From assembly GCA_035471625.1 (NCBI GenBank), contig DATIPT010000134.1, forward strand, positions 1 to 45,897: DNA of 45,897 nucleotides, read 5' to 3'. Under the pieces are notes generated by a model. It was not told the DNA's origin. It worked only from the letters and a program-made list of their open reading frames with translations, and searched no databases. Positions within the stretch are counted from its first letter, which is position 1; each line of letters opens with the position of its first letter. Source of the stretch: DATEVL01 sp035471625 (lineage in GTDB: Bacteria; Chloroflexota; Anaerolineae; Anaerolineales; E44-bin32). Position numbers and translations under genes: made by a program. Below are positions 23,244-30,330 of this stretch, in pieces.

Positions 23244-24819
23244 GCTCCTGCGCGCTCAGACTCGGCTCTTGTTGGCGTTGATGGTGCTCGCCGTCGTCCA
23301 GATGGCTTGCGCCCGCGCCGACATACCGGCACCGATGCCCGAGGTCCGCCCGACAGACGCCGTCGAGCCGACGCGGTCGTCGACCGAGCTGCCGACCTCG
23401 GCGCCAGCCGACGCGACGCAGGATCCGCCCATGGCGGCGCCCACCGTGACGGAGACGCCTGCCGCGCCTGAGCCCGTCGTCTCGCCGACCTTCCCACCGA
23501 CCCCGACATCGCAAGTCGGGCTGTCGGAGACGATCCTCTATCAGGCCCAGCCCGGCGAAACCGTCCGGGCGCTGGCGATCCGCTTCGGCGTCGTCCCGGA
23601 GGAGATTTCCTCGCCAGGGGCGACGATCGACGGCGTGAACACGCTGCTCGATGTCGATCAGTTGCTCCTGATCCCGCGCCGTCTGGCAAACACCGGCCCT
23701 TCACTCAAGCTCATCCCAGACAGCGAGTTCGTCTTCTCGCCGCACGCCGCCGATTTCGACCCCGAGGCTGCCGCGCTTCGATTCGGCGGATTCCTTACGC
23801 GCTACAACGAAGAAGTCTATGGGGAATGGCGGTCGGGTCCGGAAGTCGTGGCCCTGGCGGCGCGTGACAACTCGGTCAATCCGCGGTTCCTGATGGCGAT
23901 GCTCGAGTACGTCGCCGGATGGGTCACCCGTCCCGACCGGCCGGAAGGCGATGCGTTCCTGTACCCGCTTGGGTACAAGGACCCCGGCACGCCGGGGCTG
24001 TACCGGCAGCTGACTTGGCTGGCGAACGCAATGGGTGACGGCTACTACCGTTGGCGGTCGGGTTCACTGACCGAAGTGACGCTCGCCGACGGAAGTCGCG
24101 TCCGCCTAGCGCCGGAGCTCAACGCCGGGACGGTTGCAGTCCAGTCCTACTTCGCCAGCCGTCGCGTGCTTCCAGATTGGGAGGAGGCGGTCGGCCCGAA
24201 TGGTTTCGTCCGAACCTACACGGACCTGTTTGGGGACCCGTGGTCCTTCTACCATCCGCTCTACCAACCCGGTGTCGAGCAACCGGAGATGATCCTTCCC
24301 TTCACCGCACGCAAAGTGTGGGCCTTCACTGGAGGTCCGCACGGCGCCTGGGAGCGCGAAGCGGCCTGGGCGGCCCTCGACTTCGCGCCTTCGACGACCC
24401 AGTCCGGCTGCGACGTTTCGCCGGATTGGGTGGTTGCCGCCTCGGCGGGGCTGGTGACTCGAAGTGAGCACGGACTGCTCGTCCTCGACCTCGATGGCGA
24501 CGGCCGGGAGGAGACCGGGTGGGTCATGATCTATCTCCACCTGGCCGAGGAAGGGCGAATGCCGGCCGGTGTTCTCGTTGAGCAAGGGGCCCGCTTGGGG
24601 CACCCCTCGTGCGAAGGGGGGATCGCCACCGGATCTCACGTGCACATTGCCCGCAAATACAACGGCGAGTGGATCCTGGCCGATGGCCCGCTGGCGTTCA
24701 CGCTCAGCGGGTGGCAGGCGCGGTCCGGGACTCGCCCGTATCAAGGGGCCCTGGTCCGGGGAACGGAGACGGTCCTGGCGTGTCCATGCGCCACCGCGGA
24801 AACCCTGATCTCGCGCTGA
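23218..24819 (+). CDS. LysM-M23 lipoprotein, copy 2 of 3
   Basis: A 533-residue paralogue of its neighbours. The signal peptide (about 11-30) ends at Cys31 in VVQMAC, an imperfect lipobox. A Pro/Thr/Ala linker leads to a LysM-like domain (about 98-150) containing AQPGETVRALAIRFGVVPEE. The helical domain carries NSVNPRFLMAMLEYVAGWV. The M23-type domain has FTGGPHGAWE, ALDFAPS and HVHIARKYNGEW. It starts within the end of copy 1, with GGAGG 14 nt upstream of ATG 23218. Overlapping ends suggest all three copies are translated from one mRNA. Surface peptidoglycan hydrolase or a regulator of one; activity unproven. Confidence 0.85.
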   Translation: MRRTRLPARLLRAQTRLLLALMVLAVVQMACARADIPAPMPEVRPTDAVEPTRSSTELPTSAPADATQDPPMAAPTVTETPAAPEPVVSPTFPPTPTSQVGLSETILYQAQPGETVRALAIRFGVVPEEISSPGATIDGVNTLLDVDQLLLIPRRLANTGPSLKLIPDSEFVFSPHAADFDPEAAALRFGGFLTRYNEEVYGEWRSGPEVVALAARDNSVNPRFLMAMLEYVAGWVTRPDRPEGDAFLYPLGYKDPGTPGLYRQLTWLANAMGDGYYRWRSGSLTEVTLADGSRVRLAPELNAGTVAVQSYFASRRVLPDWEEAVGPNGFVRTYTDLFGDPWSFYHPLYQPGVEQPEMILPFTARKVWAFTGGPHGAWEREAAWAALDFAPSTTQSGCDVSPDWVVAASAGLVTRSEHGLLVLDLDGDGREETGWVMIYLHLAEEGRMPAGVLVEQGARLGHPSCEGGIATGSHVHIARKYNGEWILADGPLAFTLSGWQARSGTRPYQGALVRGTETVLACPCATAETLISR

Positions 24820-26261
24820 TCCTAGGCGGGGCGCTCCTCGTTGTCCTGGCGGCGGGCTGTGTCGTCGCGCCAACGCTCGAGCCGGGACCGTTGTCGGAGC
24901 CTTCGCCGGAGGCACAGATCAGCCCGACGCCGATCCCGGAGCGGACCGCGTTCCCCCCCGGGACAGTGTTCGAAGTGATCGCCCAGCAGGGCGACACGCT
25001 CCCGGCCCTGGCGGCGCACTTCCACACCACCGTTGAGGAGATCGTGGCGGCGAACCCGGATCTCCCGGACGTGGTCACCACGCTGCCTTCCGGGTACCCC
25101 CTCCAGGTTCCGGCCTATTACGTCCCGCTGACATCGACGCCGTTCCACATCCTGCCCGACAGCGAGGCTGTGAATGGCCCGGGTGCAGTCGGCTTTGATC
25201 TCCAGGCCGAGGTTGAGAACAGCCCGGGTTTTCTCAAGGGGTTGACGGATTTCGCCCAACGACGGCAGCGACCGGCCTGGGATGTGATCGCGCTCGTGGC
25301 GCGCACCTACTCGGTCCACCCACGGGTCCTCCTCGCCCTGCTCGAGTATCAGACCCAGGCCCTGTCGAAACCGGAGCCAGAGGGGAACGACGCCGTGTAT
25401 CCGTTGGGGTATGAGCACCCACGTCACCGAGGTCTCTATCGACAACTGATCTGGGCAGCCGAGCGCTTCAACGACGGCTTCTACGCCTGGAGGTCGGGCG
25501 CCGTCGAACTGGAGCTGGCAGACGGCCGGATCTCGCGACCAGATCCCTGGCAGAATGCCGGGACGGTCGGGATCCAGAGTGTGTTCGCCGGGTTCTACGG
25601 GAAGGAGGACTTCGAACATGCCGTCGGTCCGGACGGCCTTGCGCAGACCTGGTCGTCGCTGTGGGGGGACCCGTTTTCGCGGGCGATGGAGACGATCCCG
25701 CCCAGTCTCCAGCAGCCGGTCATCGGTCTTCCCTTCCCCCAACGGCGCATATGGGACTTCACCGGTGGACCGCACCCTTCGTGGGGGGACAGTCTTCCGT
25801 TGGGGGCCCTCGACTTCGCGCCGCCGGCGGCGATCACGGGGTGCGCCACATCCGGCGAGTACTTCACTGCGCCGGCGCCCGGAATCGTGACGACGAGCGA
25901 GTACGCCATGGTGATCCTGGATCTGGATGGCGATGGCGACGAGCGCACGGGGTGGGTCCTGTTCTTCTACCACGTGGCCACGGAGGACCGCGTCCCTGTG
26001 GGGACAGTCGTCGAGGCGGGCGATGTTCTGGGTCATCCGTCGTGTGAAGGAGGCCGGGCTACCGGCACCCACGTGCATGTCGCCCGCCGATTCAACGGTG
26101 AGTGGCTCCCGGCCGGCGGGCCGATCCCCTTCGAGATGGGGGGCTGGACGGCGTCTTTTGGCGACGCGCCCTACGACGGGACGATGACCAAGGGTTCCAA
26201 GGTCGTCAGCGCATGCACGTGCTCGACGGCCGACAACCGCATCGAGTACTCACTTCCCTGA
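24786..26261 (+). CDS. LysM-M23 lipoprotein, copy 3 of 3
   Basis: A 491-residue third paralogue. The signal peptide ends in a good lipobox with Cys25 (VLAAGC). A short Pro-rich linker leads to a LysM domain (about 52-95) with AQQGDTLPALAAHFHTTVEE. The helical domain contains YSVHPRVLLALLEYQTQ. The M23-type domain has FTGGPHPSWG, ALDFAPP and HVHVARRFNGEW. Residue order and spacing match the other two copies, but the M23 domain differs most in its C-terminal part. ATG 24786 (or GTG 24780) lies 34-40 bp inside copy 2. It converges with the topoisomerase gene 54 bp away, across a pyrimidine-rich tract. Confidence 0.85.
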   Translation: MRHRGNPDLALILGGALLVVLAAGCVVAPTLEPGPLSEPSPEAQISPTPIPERTAFPPGTVFEVIAQQGDTLPALAAHFHTTVEEIVAANPDLPDVVTTLPSGYPLQVPAYYVPLTSTPFHILPDSEAVNGPGAVGFDLQAEVENSPGFLKGLTDFAQRRQRPAWDVIALVARTYSVHPRVLLALLEYQTQALSKPEPEGNDAVYPLGYEHPRHRGLYRQLIWAAERFNDGFYAWRSGAVELELADGRISRPDPWQNAGTVGIQSVFAGFYGKEDFEHAVGPDGLAQTWSSLWGDPFSRAMETIPPSLQQPVIGLPFPQRRIWDFTGGPHPSWGDSLPLGALDFAPPAAITGCATSGEYFTAPAPGIVTTSEYAMVILDLDGDGDERTGWVLFFYHVATEDRVPVGTVVEAGDVLGHPSCEGGRATGTHVHVARRFNGEWLPAGGPIPFEMGGWTASFGDAPYDGTMTKGSKVVSACTCSTADNRIEYSLP

Positions 26262-26268
26262 GGGGGGC

Positions 26269-26308
26269 GCCTCCTCCTCCTTTTCCTCCTCTGCCCAAGT
26301 CCTGGGCA
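26269..26308. other. Pyrimidine tract and short hairpin between convergent genes
   Basis: A run of only C and T fills about 26269-26290. It is followed by a 6-bp inverted repeat TGCCCA / TGGGCA (26292-26308). It lies between the third lipoprotein gene and the topoisomerase gene and may help end transcription from one side; no classic terminator is visible. Confidence 0.3.
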
Positions 26309-26315
26309 ACGCGGC

Positions 26316-29018
26316 CTATCGGCTCGAACGCTTCTTCGCCTTCGCCCGGCTGCCGGCTGGCTTCTTCGCCGCCGGAGGGCGAGGTTTGGCCTTCTTGGCC
26401 GCAGGTGCCTTGGGGGCGCCCTGTCTTGCCGCTGGCTTCCTCTTCGCAGGGGTCTTCTTCGCGGGGGGCTTGCGGGCCTTCTTCTGAGAGCCCTTCGTCG
26501 GCTTGCGCCCCCGGGATGCGGCGGCCTTCTTCACCTTTCCCTTTCCCTTCCCCTTCTTCTTGGTCGGCTTGGGCGGAGGGGCGACCACCAGGGCCACGCG
26601 GGCAACCGGCACGCCGACCAAGGTCAACCGATCCTTCGACTTGACCTCGACCAGGCGTGCGCCGTTGGCCGCCCGTGAGCGGCGCGGGGCGGCCGAGAAA
26701 GCGATCGAACGCGTCGCCCCGCGAACCAAGTGCGCGAAGACCTTATCGTCCTCGGCACCAACGCCGATCCCTGACAATCCGGTCCCAGACTTGAAGACCC
26801 GGATTCCCTTGCCGTATCGCCCCTGGCTCGGGATCTGTGCCAGAGGAACGCGCTTGCCCATGCCGCCTTCCGTCAACACGAACAGGTCGGCCCCGGCGCG
26901 GACGAGGTCCATCCCGACGATGCGCTCCTTCTTCTCGAGGCGCATTCCCATCACCCCGGCCGCGTTCAGGCCGACGGTCCGCACCTCCACCTCGGAGAAC
27001 CGGATCACGTTCCCCCCGGAGCCAGCCAGGAGGATTTCGTCCTCGCCGAAGGTCATGCGGGCCCAGCCGAGGGAATCGCCGGTAGCCAGCTTGAAGATCG
27101 TGAAGGTGCGTGCGGATGGACCGGGAAGGGCGTTGAGCGGAATGCGCTTCACGGCGCCCTGAGACGTCGTCAGGAGGAGCGCTCCGGGGGCATTGTCCGG
27201 GATGGCTGCGGGCAGCGCGACGGCCGCAACGGGTCGGACGCCCGGAGGCAAGGGCGTGGCGCCTCCGGCCGAAGCCCCCTTGGCCGGGTCGTCGCTTTCG
27301 GGAAGGCGGTGCACGGCCAGGGCGGCGCACCGGCCGTCGGCGCTCATCAAGTAGAGCACATCGCTGGTGCGGGCTCCGACGACGATCGCCGGCGAGTCCT
27401 TCCCACTCAGCCGTGGCAGCCGGGCGGAGGGCGTTCGGGAGATCAGTCCCCCTTCGGTGACGACGACCCAAGTGTCTTTGTCTTCAAGCAGATCGCCGGC
27501 CGTGAGTTGGCCCTTGGCCTTGCGGACGCGAGCGGTATCGACGATCTGGGTCCGCCGGCGGTCGCCAAAGGTGCTCTTGAGGGTCCGCAGCTCATCGGCG
27601 ACATACGCGCGCATCTTCCGCTCCGACGACAACAGCGACTCGAGGGCGTCAATCCGGGCCAGGGTTTCCTTGTGTTCTTGGTCGATCTTCTTTCGCTCGA
27701 GCGACGCCAAGCGGCGCAGGGGCATATCGAGAATGGCGCGGGCCTGGAGATCGGTGAGCTTGAAGCGTTTCATCAGGCGCTGGCGCGCCTGATCGGCATC
27801 CTTCGCCGCCCGGATCAGCTTGATGACCTCATCCAGATGCTGGAGCGCCAAACGCAGACCGGCCAGGATGTGGGCCCGTTCCTGGGCCCGTTCGAGATCG
27901 TGCAGGCTGCTCCGCCTCGTCACCTCGAGCCGGTGGTCGAGGTAGACCCGGAGCGCCTGCTTGAGGCCGAGCAGACGCGGTTCGTCGTCGACCAGCGCAA
28001 GCATCGAGATTCCGAAGTTGATCTGCATTGGCGTTCGCTGGTACAGCGACGCCAGAACCTTTTCGGGGTCGGCAGTGCGCGCCAACTCAATGACGATGCG
28101 CATGCCCTGGCGGTCGGACTCGTCGCGCAGGTCGGAGAGTCCTTCGAGGCCTCCGCTGCGGGTCAGCTCGGCGATGCGCTCGATCAGGCTCGCCTTGTTC
28201 GTCTGGTAGGGGAGTTCAGTGACGATGATCCGGGAACGGCCGCGGCCCATCTCTTCGATATGCGCTCGGGCCTGGAGCGTGACTTTGCCGCGGCCGGTGC
28301 CGTAGGCGGCGGCCAGGCCTTCGGATTCCCCCCGGGGCCGAAGCAGGATGCCGCCGGTGGGGAAGTCGGGCCCCCGGACAAACTCGAGCAAGTCGTCGAC
28401 CGTGATCTTCTCGAGTCGCGACCAGTTCTCGAGGAGGTGGATCAGCGCGTCGCAGATCTCGCCCAGGTTGTGCGGTGGGATGTTCGTCGCCATCCCGACG
28501 GCGATCCCGGTGGCGCCGTTGATCAGCAGATTCGGGAATCCGGCCGGGAGAACCGTCGGCTCAGGCAGCGATCCGTCGAAGTTGGGGACGAAGTCGACGG
28601 TGTCCTTCTCGATGTCGGTCAGAGCGAGCATCGCCAGCGGTGCCAGTCGGGCCTCGGTATAGCGCATTGCCGCCGGGGAGTCGCCGTCGATCGAGCCGAA
28701 ATTGCCCTGCCCTTCGACCAGGGCGTAGCGCATCGAGAAGTCTTGTGCCATGCGCGCCATCGCCTCGTAGACTGCCATGTCGCCGTGAGGGTGGTACTTG
28801 CCGAGCACCTCGCCGACGATCCGGGCCGACTTCTTGAAATCCGAATCCGGCCGGATGCCCATGGCGTACATGGCGTGCAGGATGCGTCGGTGGACGGGCT
28901 TGAGTCCATCGCGCGCATCGGGCAGAGCGCGCGCCACGATGACGCTCATGGCGTAATCGAGATACGATTGCTGCATCTCGTGGTTGATGTCGATTCGGCG
29001 TACGAGTCCTACTTCCAT
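26316..29018 (-). CDS. gyrA: Type IIA DNA topoisomerase, subunit A (GyrA/ParC-like)
   Basis: A 900-residue DNA cleavage/rejoining subunit. The breakage-reunion domain (about 10-480) has the catalytic Tyr120 in AAMRYTEARL and the GKYHPHGD helix. A C-terminal DNA-wrapping beta-pinwheel (about 500-810) follows, with a degenerate GyrA box SQGRYGKG. GyrA is favoured over ParC, but the altered box leaves doubt. The positions equal to E. coli Ser83 and Asp87 are Met81 and Glu85. Residues about 814-900 are a Lys/Pro/Ala-rich tail like histone H1, absent from standard GyrA. It has its own promoter and a GAGGGA ribosome-binding site. No gyrB is in the window. Confidence 0.9.
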   Translation of the reverse strand: MEVGLVRRIDINHEMQQSYLDYAMSVIVARALPDARDGLKPVHRRILHAMYAMGIRPDSDFKKSARIVGEVLGKYHPHGDMAVYEAMARMAQDFSMRYALVEGQGNFGSIDGDSPAAMRYTEARLAPLAMLALTDIEKDTVDFVPNFDGSLPEPTVLPAGFPNLLINGATGIAVGMATNIPPHNLGEICDALIHLLENWSRLEKITVDDLLEFVRGPDFPTGGILLRPRGESEGLAAAYGTGRGKVTLQARAHIEEMGRGRSRIIVTELPYQTNKASLIERIAELTRSGGLEGLSDLRDESDRQGMRIVIELARTADPEKVLASLYQRTPMQINFGISMLALVDDEPRLLGLKQALRVYLDHRLEVTRRSSLHDLERAQERAHILAGLRLALQHLDEVIKLIRAAKDADQARQRLMKRFKLTDLQARAILDMPLRRLASLERKKIDQEHKETLARIDALESLLSSERKMRAYVADELRTLKSTFGDRRRTQIVDTARVRKAKGQLTAGDLLEDKDTWVVVTEGGLISRTPSARLPRLSGKDSPAIVVGARTSDVLYLMSADGRCAALAVHRLPESDDPAKGASAGGATPLPPGVRPVAAVALPAAIPDNAPGALLLTTSQGAVKRIPLNALPGPSARTFTIFKLATGDSLGWARMTFGEDEILLAGSGGNVIRFSEVEVRTVGLNAAGVMGMRLEKKERIVGMDLVRAGADLFVLTEGGMGKRVPLAQIPSQGRYGKGIRVFKSGTGLSGIGVGAEDDKVFAHLVRGATRSIAFSAAPRRSRAANGARLVEVKSKDRLTLVGVPVARVALVVAPPPKPTKKKGKGKGKVKKAAASRGRKPTKGSQKKARKPPAKKTPAKRKPAARQGAPKAPAAKKAKPRPPAAKKPAGSRAKAKKRSSR

Positions 29019-29050
29019 GAGAGATCCCTCGGTTCGGGTGCGGCGGGCGA

Positions 29051-29079
29051 ATGATACGGGCTCCCGCGAGGGGCGTCAA
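29051..29079 (-). promoter_or_regulatory. Sigma70 promoter of the topoisomerase gene
   Basis: On the minus strand TTGACG (29079-29074), 17-bp spacer, TATCAT (29056-29051). The predicted leader to ATG 29018 is about 26 nt and contains the ribosome-binding site. Confidence 0.75.
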
Positions 29080-29167
29080 TTGTGGGCGGGCCAGAGGAAC
29101 TGCGCCGCTGCGAAGATCGATTCGCAGCCGCTTCGGTGGAAGACCTCGACGTGGTCGGACGTGGGCG

Positions 29168-30073
29168 TCAGCGCCCGGTGAAGGCGCCGATCCACACGCC
29201 GACGATCACGATGGCGGTGCCGGCCAGGAGTGAGAGCGAGATCGCCTCGCCGGCAAGCCAGGCTGCGACGAAGACGGTGACCAGGGGGAAGAGGAGGAAG
29301 CTGTACGACGTGGCCGACGCGGTCCAGCGTTGCAGGACGAACACGTAGAGATAGAAGAGCAGGATCGACCCAATGACCACGAGGTACGTGAAGGCGGCCC
29401 ACGTCGCGGGTCCGGTGGGGAGGTCCCTGGCCTCTCCGACGAGGAAGGAGAGAGGCAGGAGGACTGCCGTGCCGGCCGTCAGAGCGACGGCGTTGGTGGA
29501 GACCGGATCCGAACGCGGGTAGAGCTTGAACAGGACCGACGCCTCGGCGGTGCAGGCGCTTCCGGCCAGGAGGGCGCCCAAGTACACCAGCGGGGTGTTG
29601 GCCGCCAACCCGTTCCTGAGGCTCAGGGCAATCCCAAGGAACGCAAGAGCGGCTCCGACCGCCGAGCGCCAACGGAACGATTCGAGACGATGCAGGTAGG
29701 CAAACAGCAAAGTCAGGAGCGGGACAACGGCAAGGACGATCATGGAGGTCCCCGCCGGTACCCGGGTCAGGCTCCAATAGAAGAAGGCGTACCCACCTCC
29801 CGTCCCGAGAGCCCCGTAGAGGCCGGCTCCGAGGAGTGCCCGGCCCGACGGAATGGGGATGCGGCGCAGCAGGACGATGGCCCAGAAGGCCAGCGCCGCC
29901 AGTCCAAAGCGAATCCCGGCGCCCCAGAAGGGCGGGAGCTCCAAGTTGCTGAATCGCACGGCCACGGCGTTGCTACCACCGATCAGGACGACGATCCCAA
30001 ACGCAAGGAGCGTGGCCCGGTCGGGCAAGGCGGCCGCCGGCGATCGAGCTTGGGCAGGGGCGTGAGACGTCAT
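29168..30073 (-). CDS. EamA/DMT-superfamily transporter
   Basis: A 301-residue integral membrane protein with ten hydrophobic segments in two EamA repeats (about 20-150 and 160-300). The first repeat has GGSNAVAVRFSN and FWGAGIRF; the second ends at a charged FTGR. Such proteins export or import metabolites such as amino acids or nucleotide precursors; the substrate is unknown. ATG 30073 is chosen because GGAGGGAA lies 5 nt upstream and the preceding sequence lacks coding character. It ends about 150 bp before the topoisomerase gene, which has its own promoter, so the two are probably separate units. Confidence 0.88.
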   Translation of the reverse strand: MTSHAPAQARSPAAALPDRATLLAFGIVVLIGGSNAVAVRFSNLELPPFWGAGIRFGLAALAFWAIVLLRRIPIPSGRALLGAGLYGALGTGGGYAFFYWSLTRVPAGTSMIVLAVVPLLTLLFAYLHRLESFRWRSAVGAALAFLGIALSLRNGLAANTPLVYLGALLAGSACTAEASVLFKLYPRSDPVSTNAVALTAGTAVLLPLSFLVGEARDLPTGPATWAAFTYLVVIGSILLFYLYVFVLQRWTASATSYSFLLFPLVTVFVAAWLAGEAISLSLLAGTAIVIVGVWIGAFTGR

Positions 30074-30205
30074 CGTTCCCTCCAGGCAGCCCTTGAAACC
30101 CGGGCCTCCTGCACCGTGCGAATATGACACATAATGTCCAGATTTCATAGGCGTGCCACGATCCCCGAAGCCGTTCCGGCGGGCTCGAGATGAGCCGAGC
30201 CGCCC

Positions 30206-30234
30206 TTGCAGGAGGCGGTCGGGTATGCTAGAAT
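30206..30234 (+). promoter_or_regulatory. Sigma70 promoter of the nusA operon
   Basis: TTGCAG (30206-30211), 17-bp spacer, TAGAAT (30229-30234), with a TGC extension directly before the -10 box. It is among the strongest promoter candidates in the window. The predicted start is near 30241, giving a leader of about 90 nt that contains a long hairpin. Confidence 0.75.
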
Positions 30235-30250
30235 CTCTGCCGCTTCTCCG

Positions 30251-30295
30251 ATACGAAGTTGCGGAAAAGTGGGCGCCCCCCACTTTTCTTCGTAT
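30251..30295 (+). promoter_or_regulatory. Structured 5' leader hairpin upstream of nusA
   Basis: The leader folds into a long two-part stem. The outer part pairs ATACGAAG (30251-30258) with CTTCGTAT (30288-30295). The inner part pairs AAAAGTGGG (30265-30273) with CCCACTTTT (30279-30287). A 6-nt bulge, TTGCGG, lies on the 5' side only, and the loop is CGCCC. All 17 pairs are Watson-Crick. It ends 35 nt before ATG 30331. There is no U-tract after it, so it is more likely a leader or protein-binding element than a terminator. I recall similar GTGGG/CCCAC leaders before rimP-nusA operons elsewhere, unverified. Confidence 0.6.
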
Positions 30296-30330
30296 ACGAC
30301 CCGAGACCAAAGGGGTGCAAAGTAACAGGC

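Noticed and set aside
27309..29054. A 581-codon open frame on the plus strand opposite the topoisomerase gene.
   Set aside because: It mirrors the codon pattern of the GC-rich gene on the other strand, has no family motifs and no ribosome-binding site. It is a shadow of gyrA.
30259..30330. An upstream start for NusA within the leader.
   Set aside because: The reading passes through the hairpin and gives a non-NusA N-terminus; the family begins at the MKSEFALAFNEI residues encoded from 30331.
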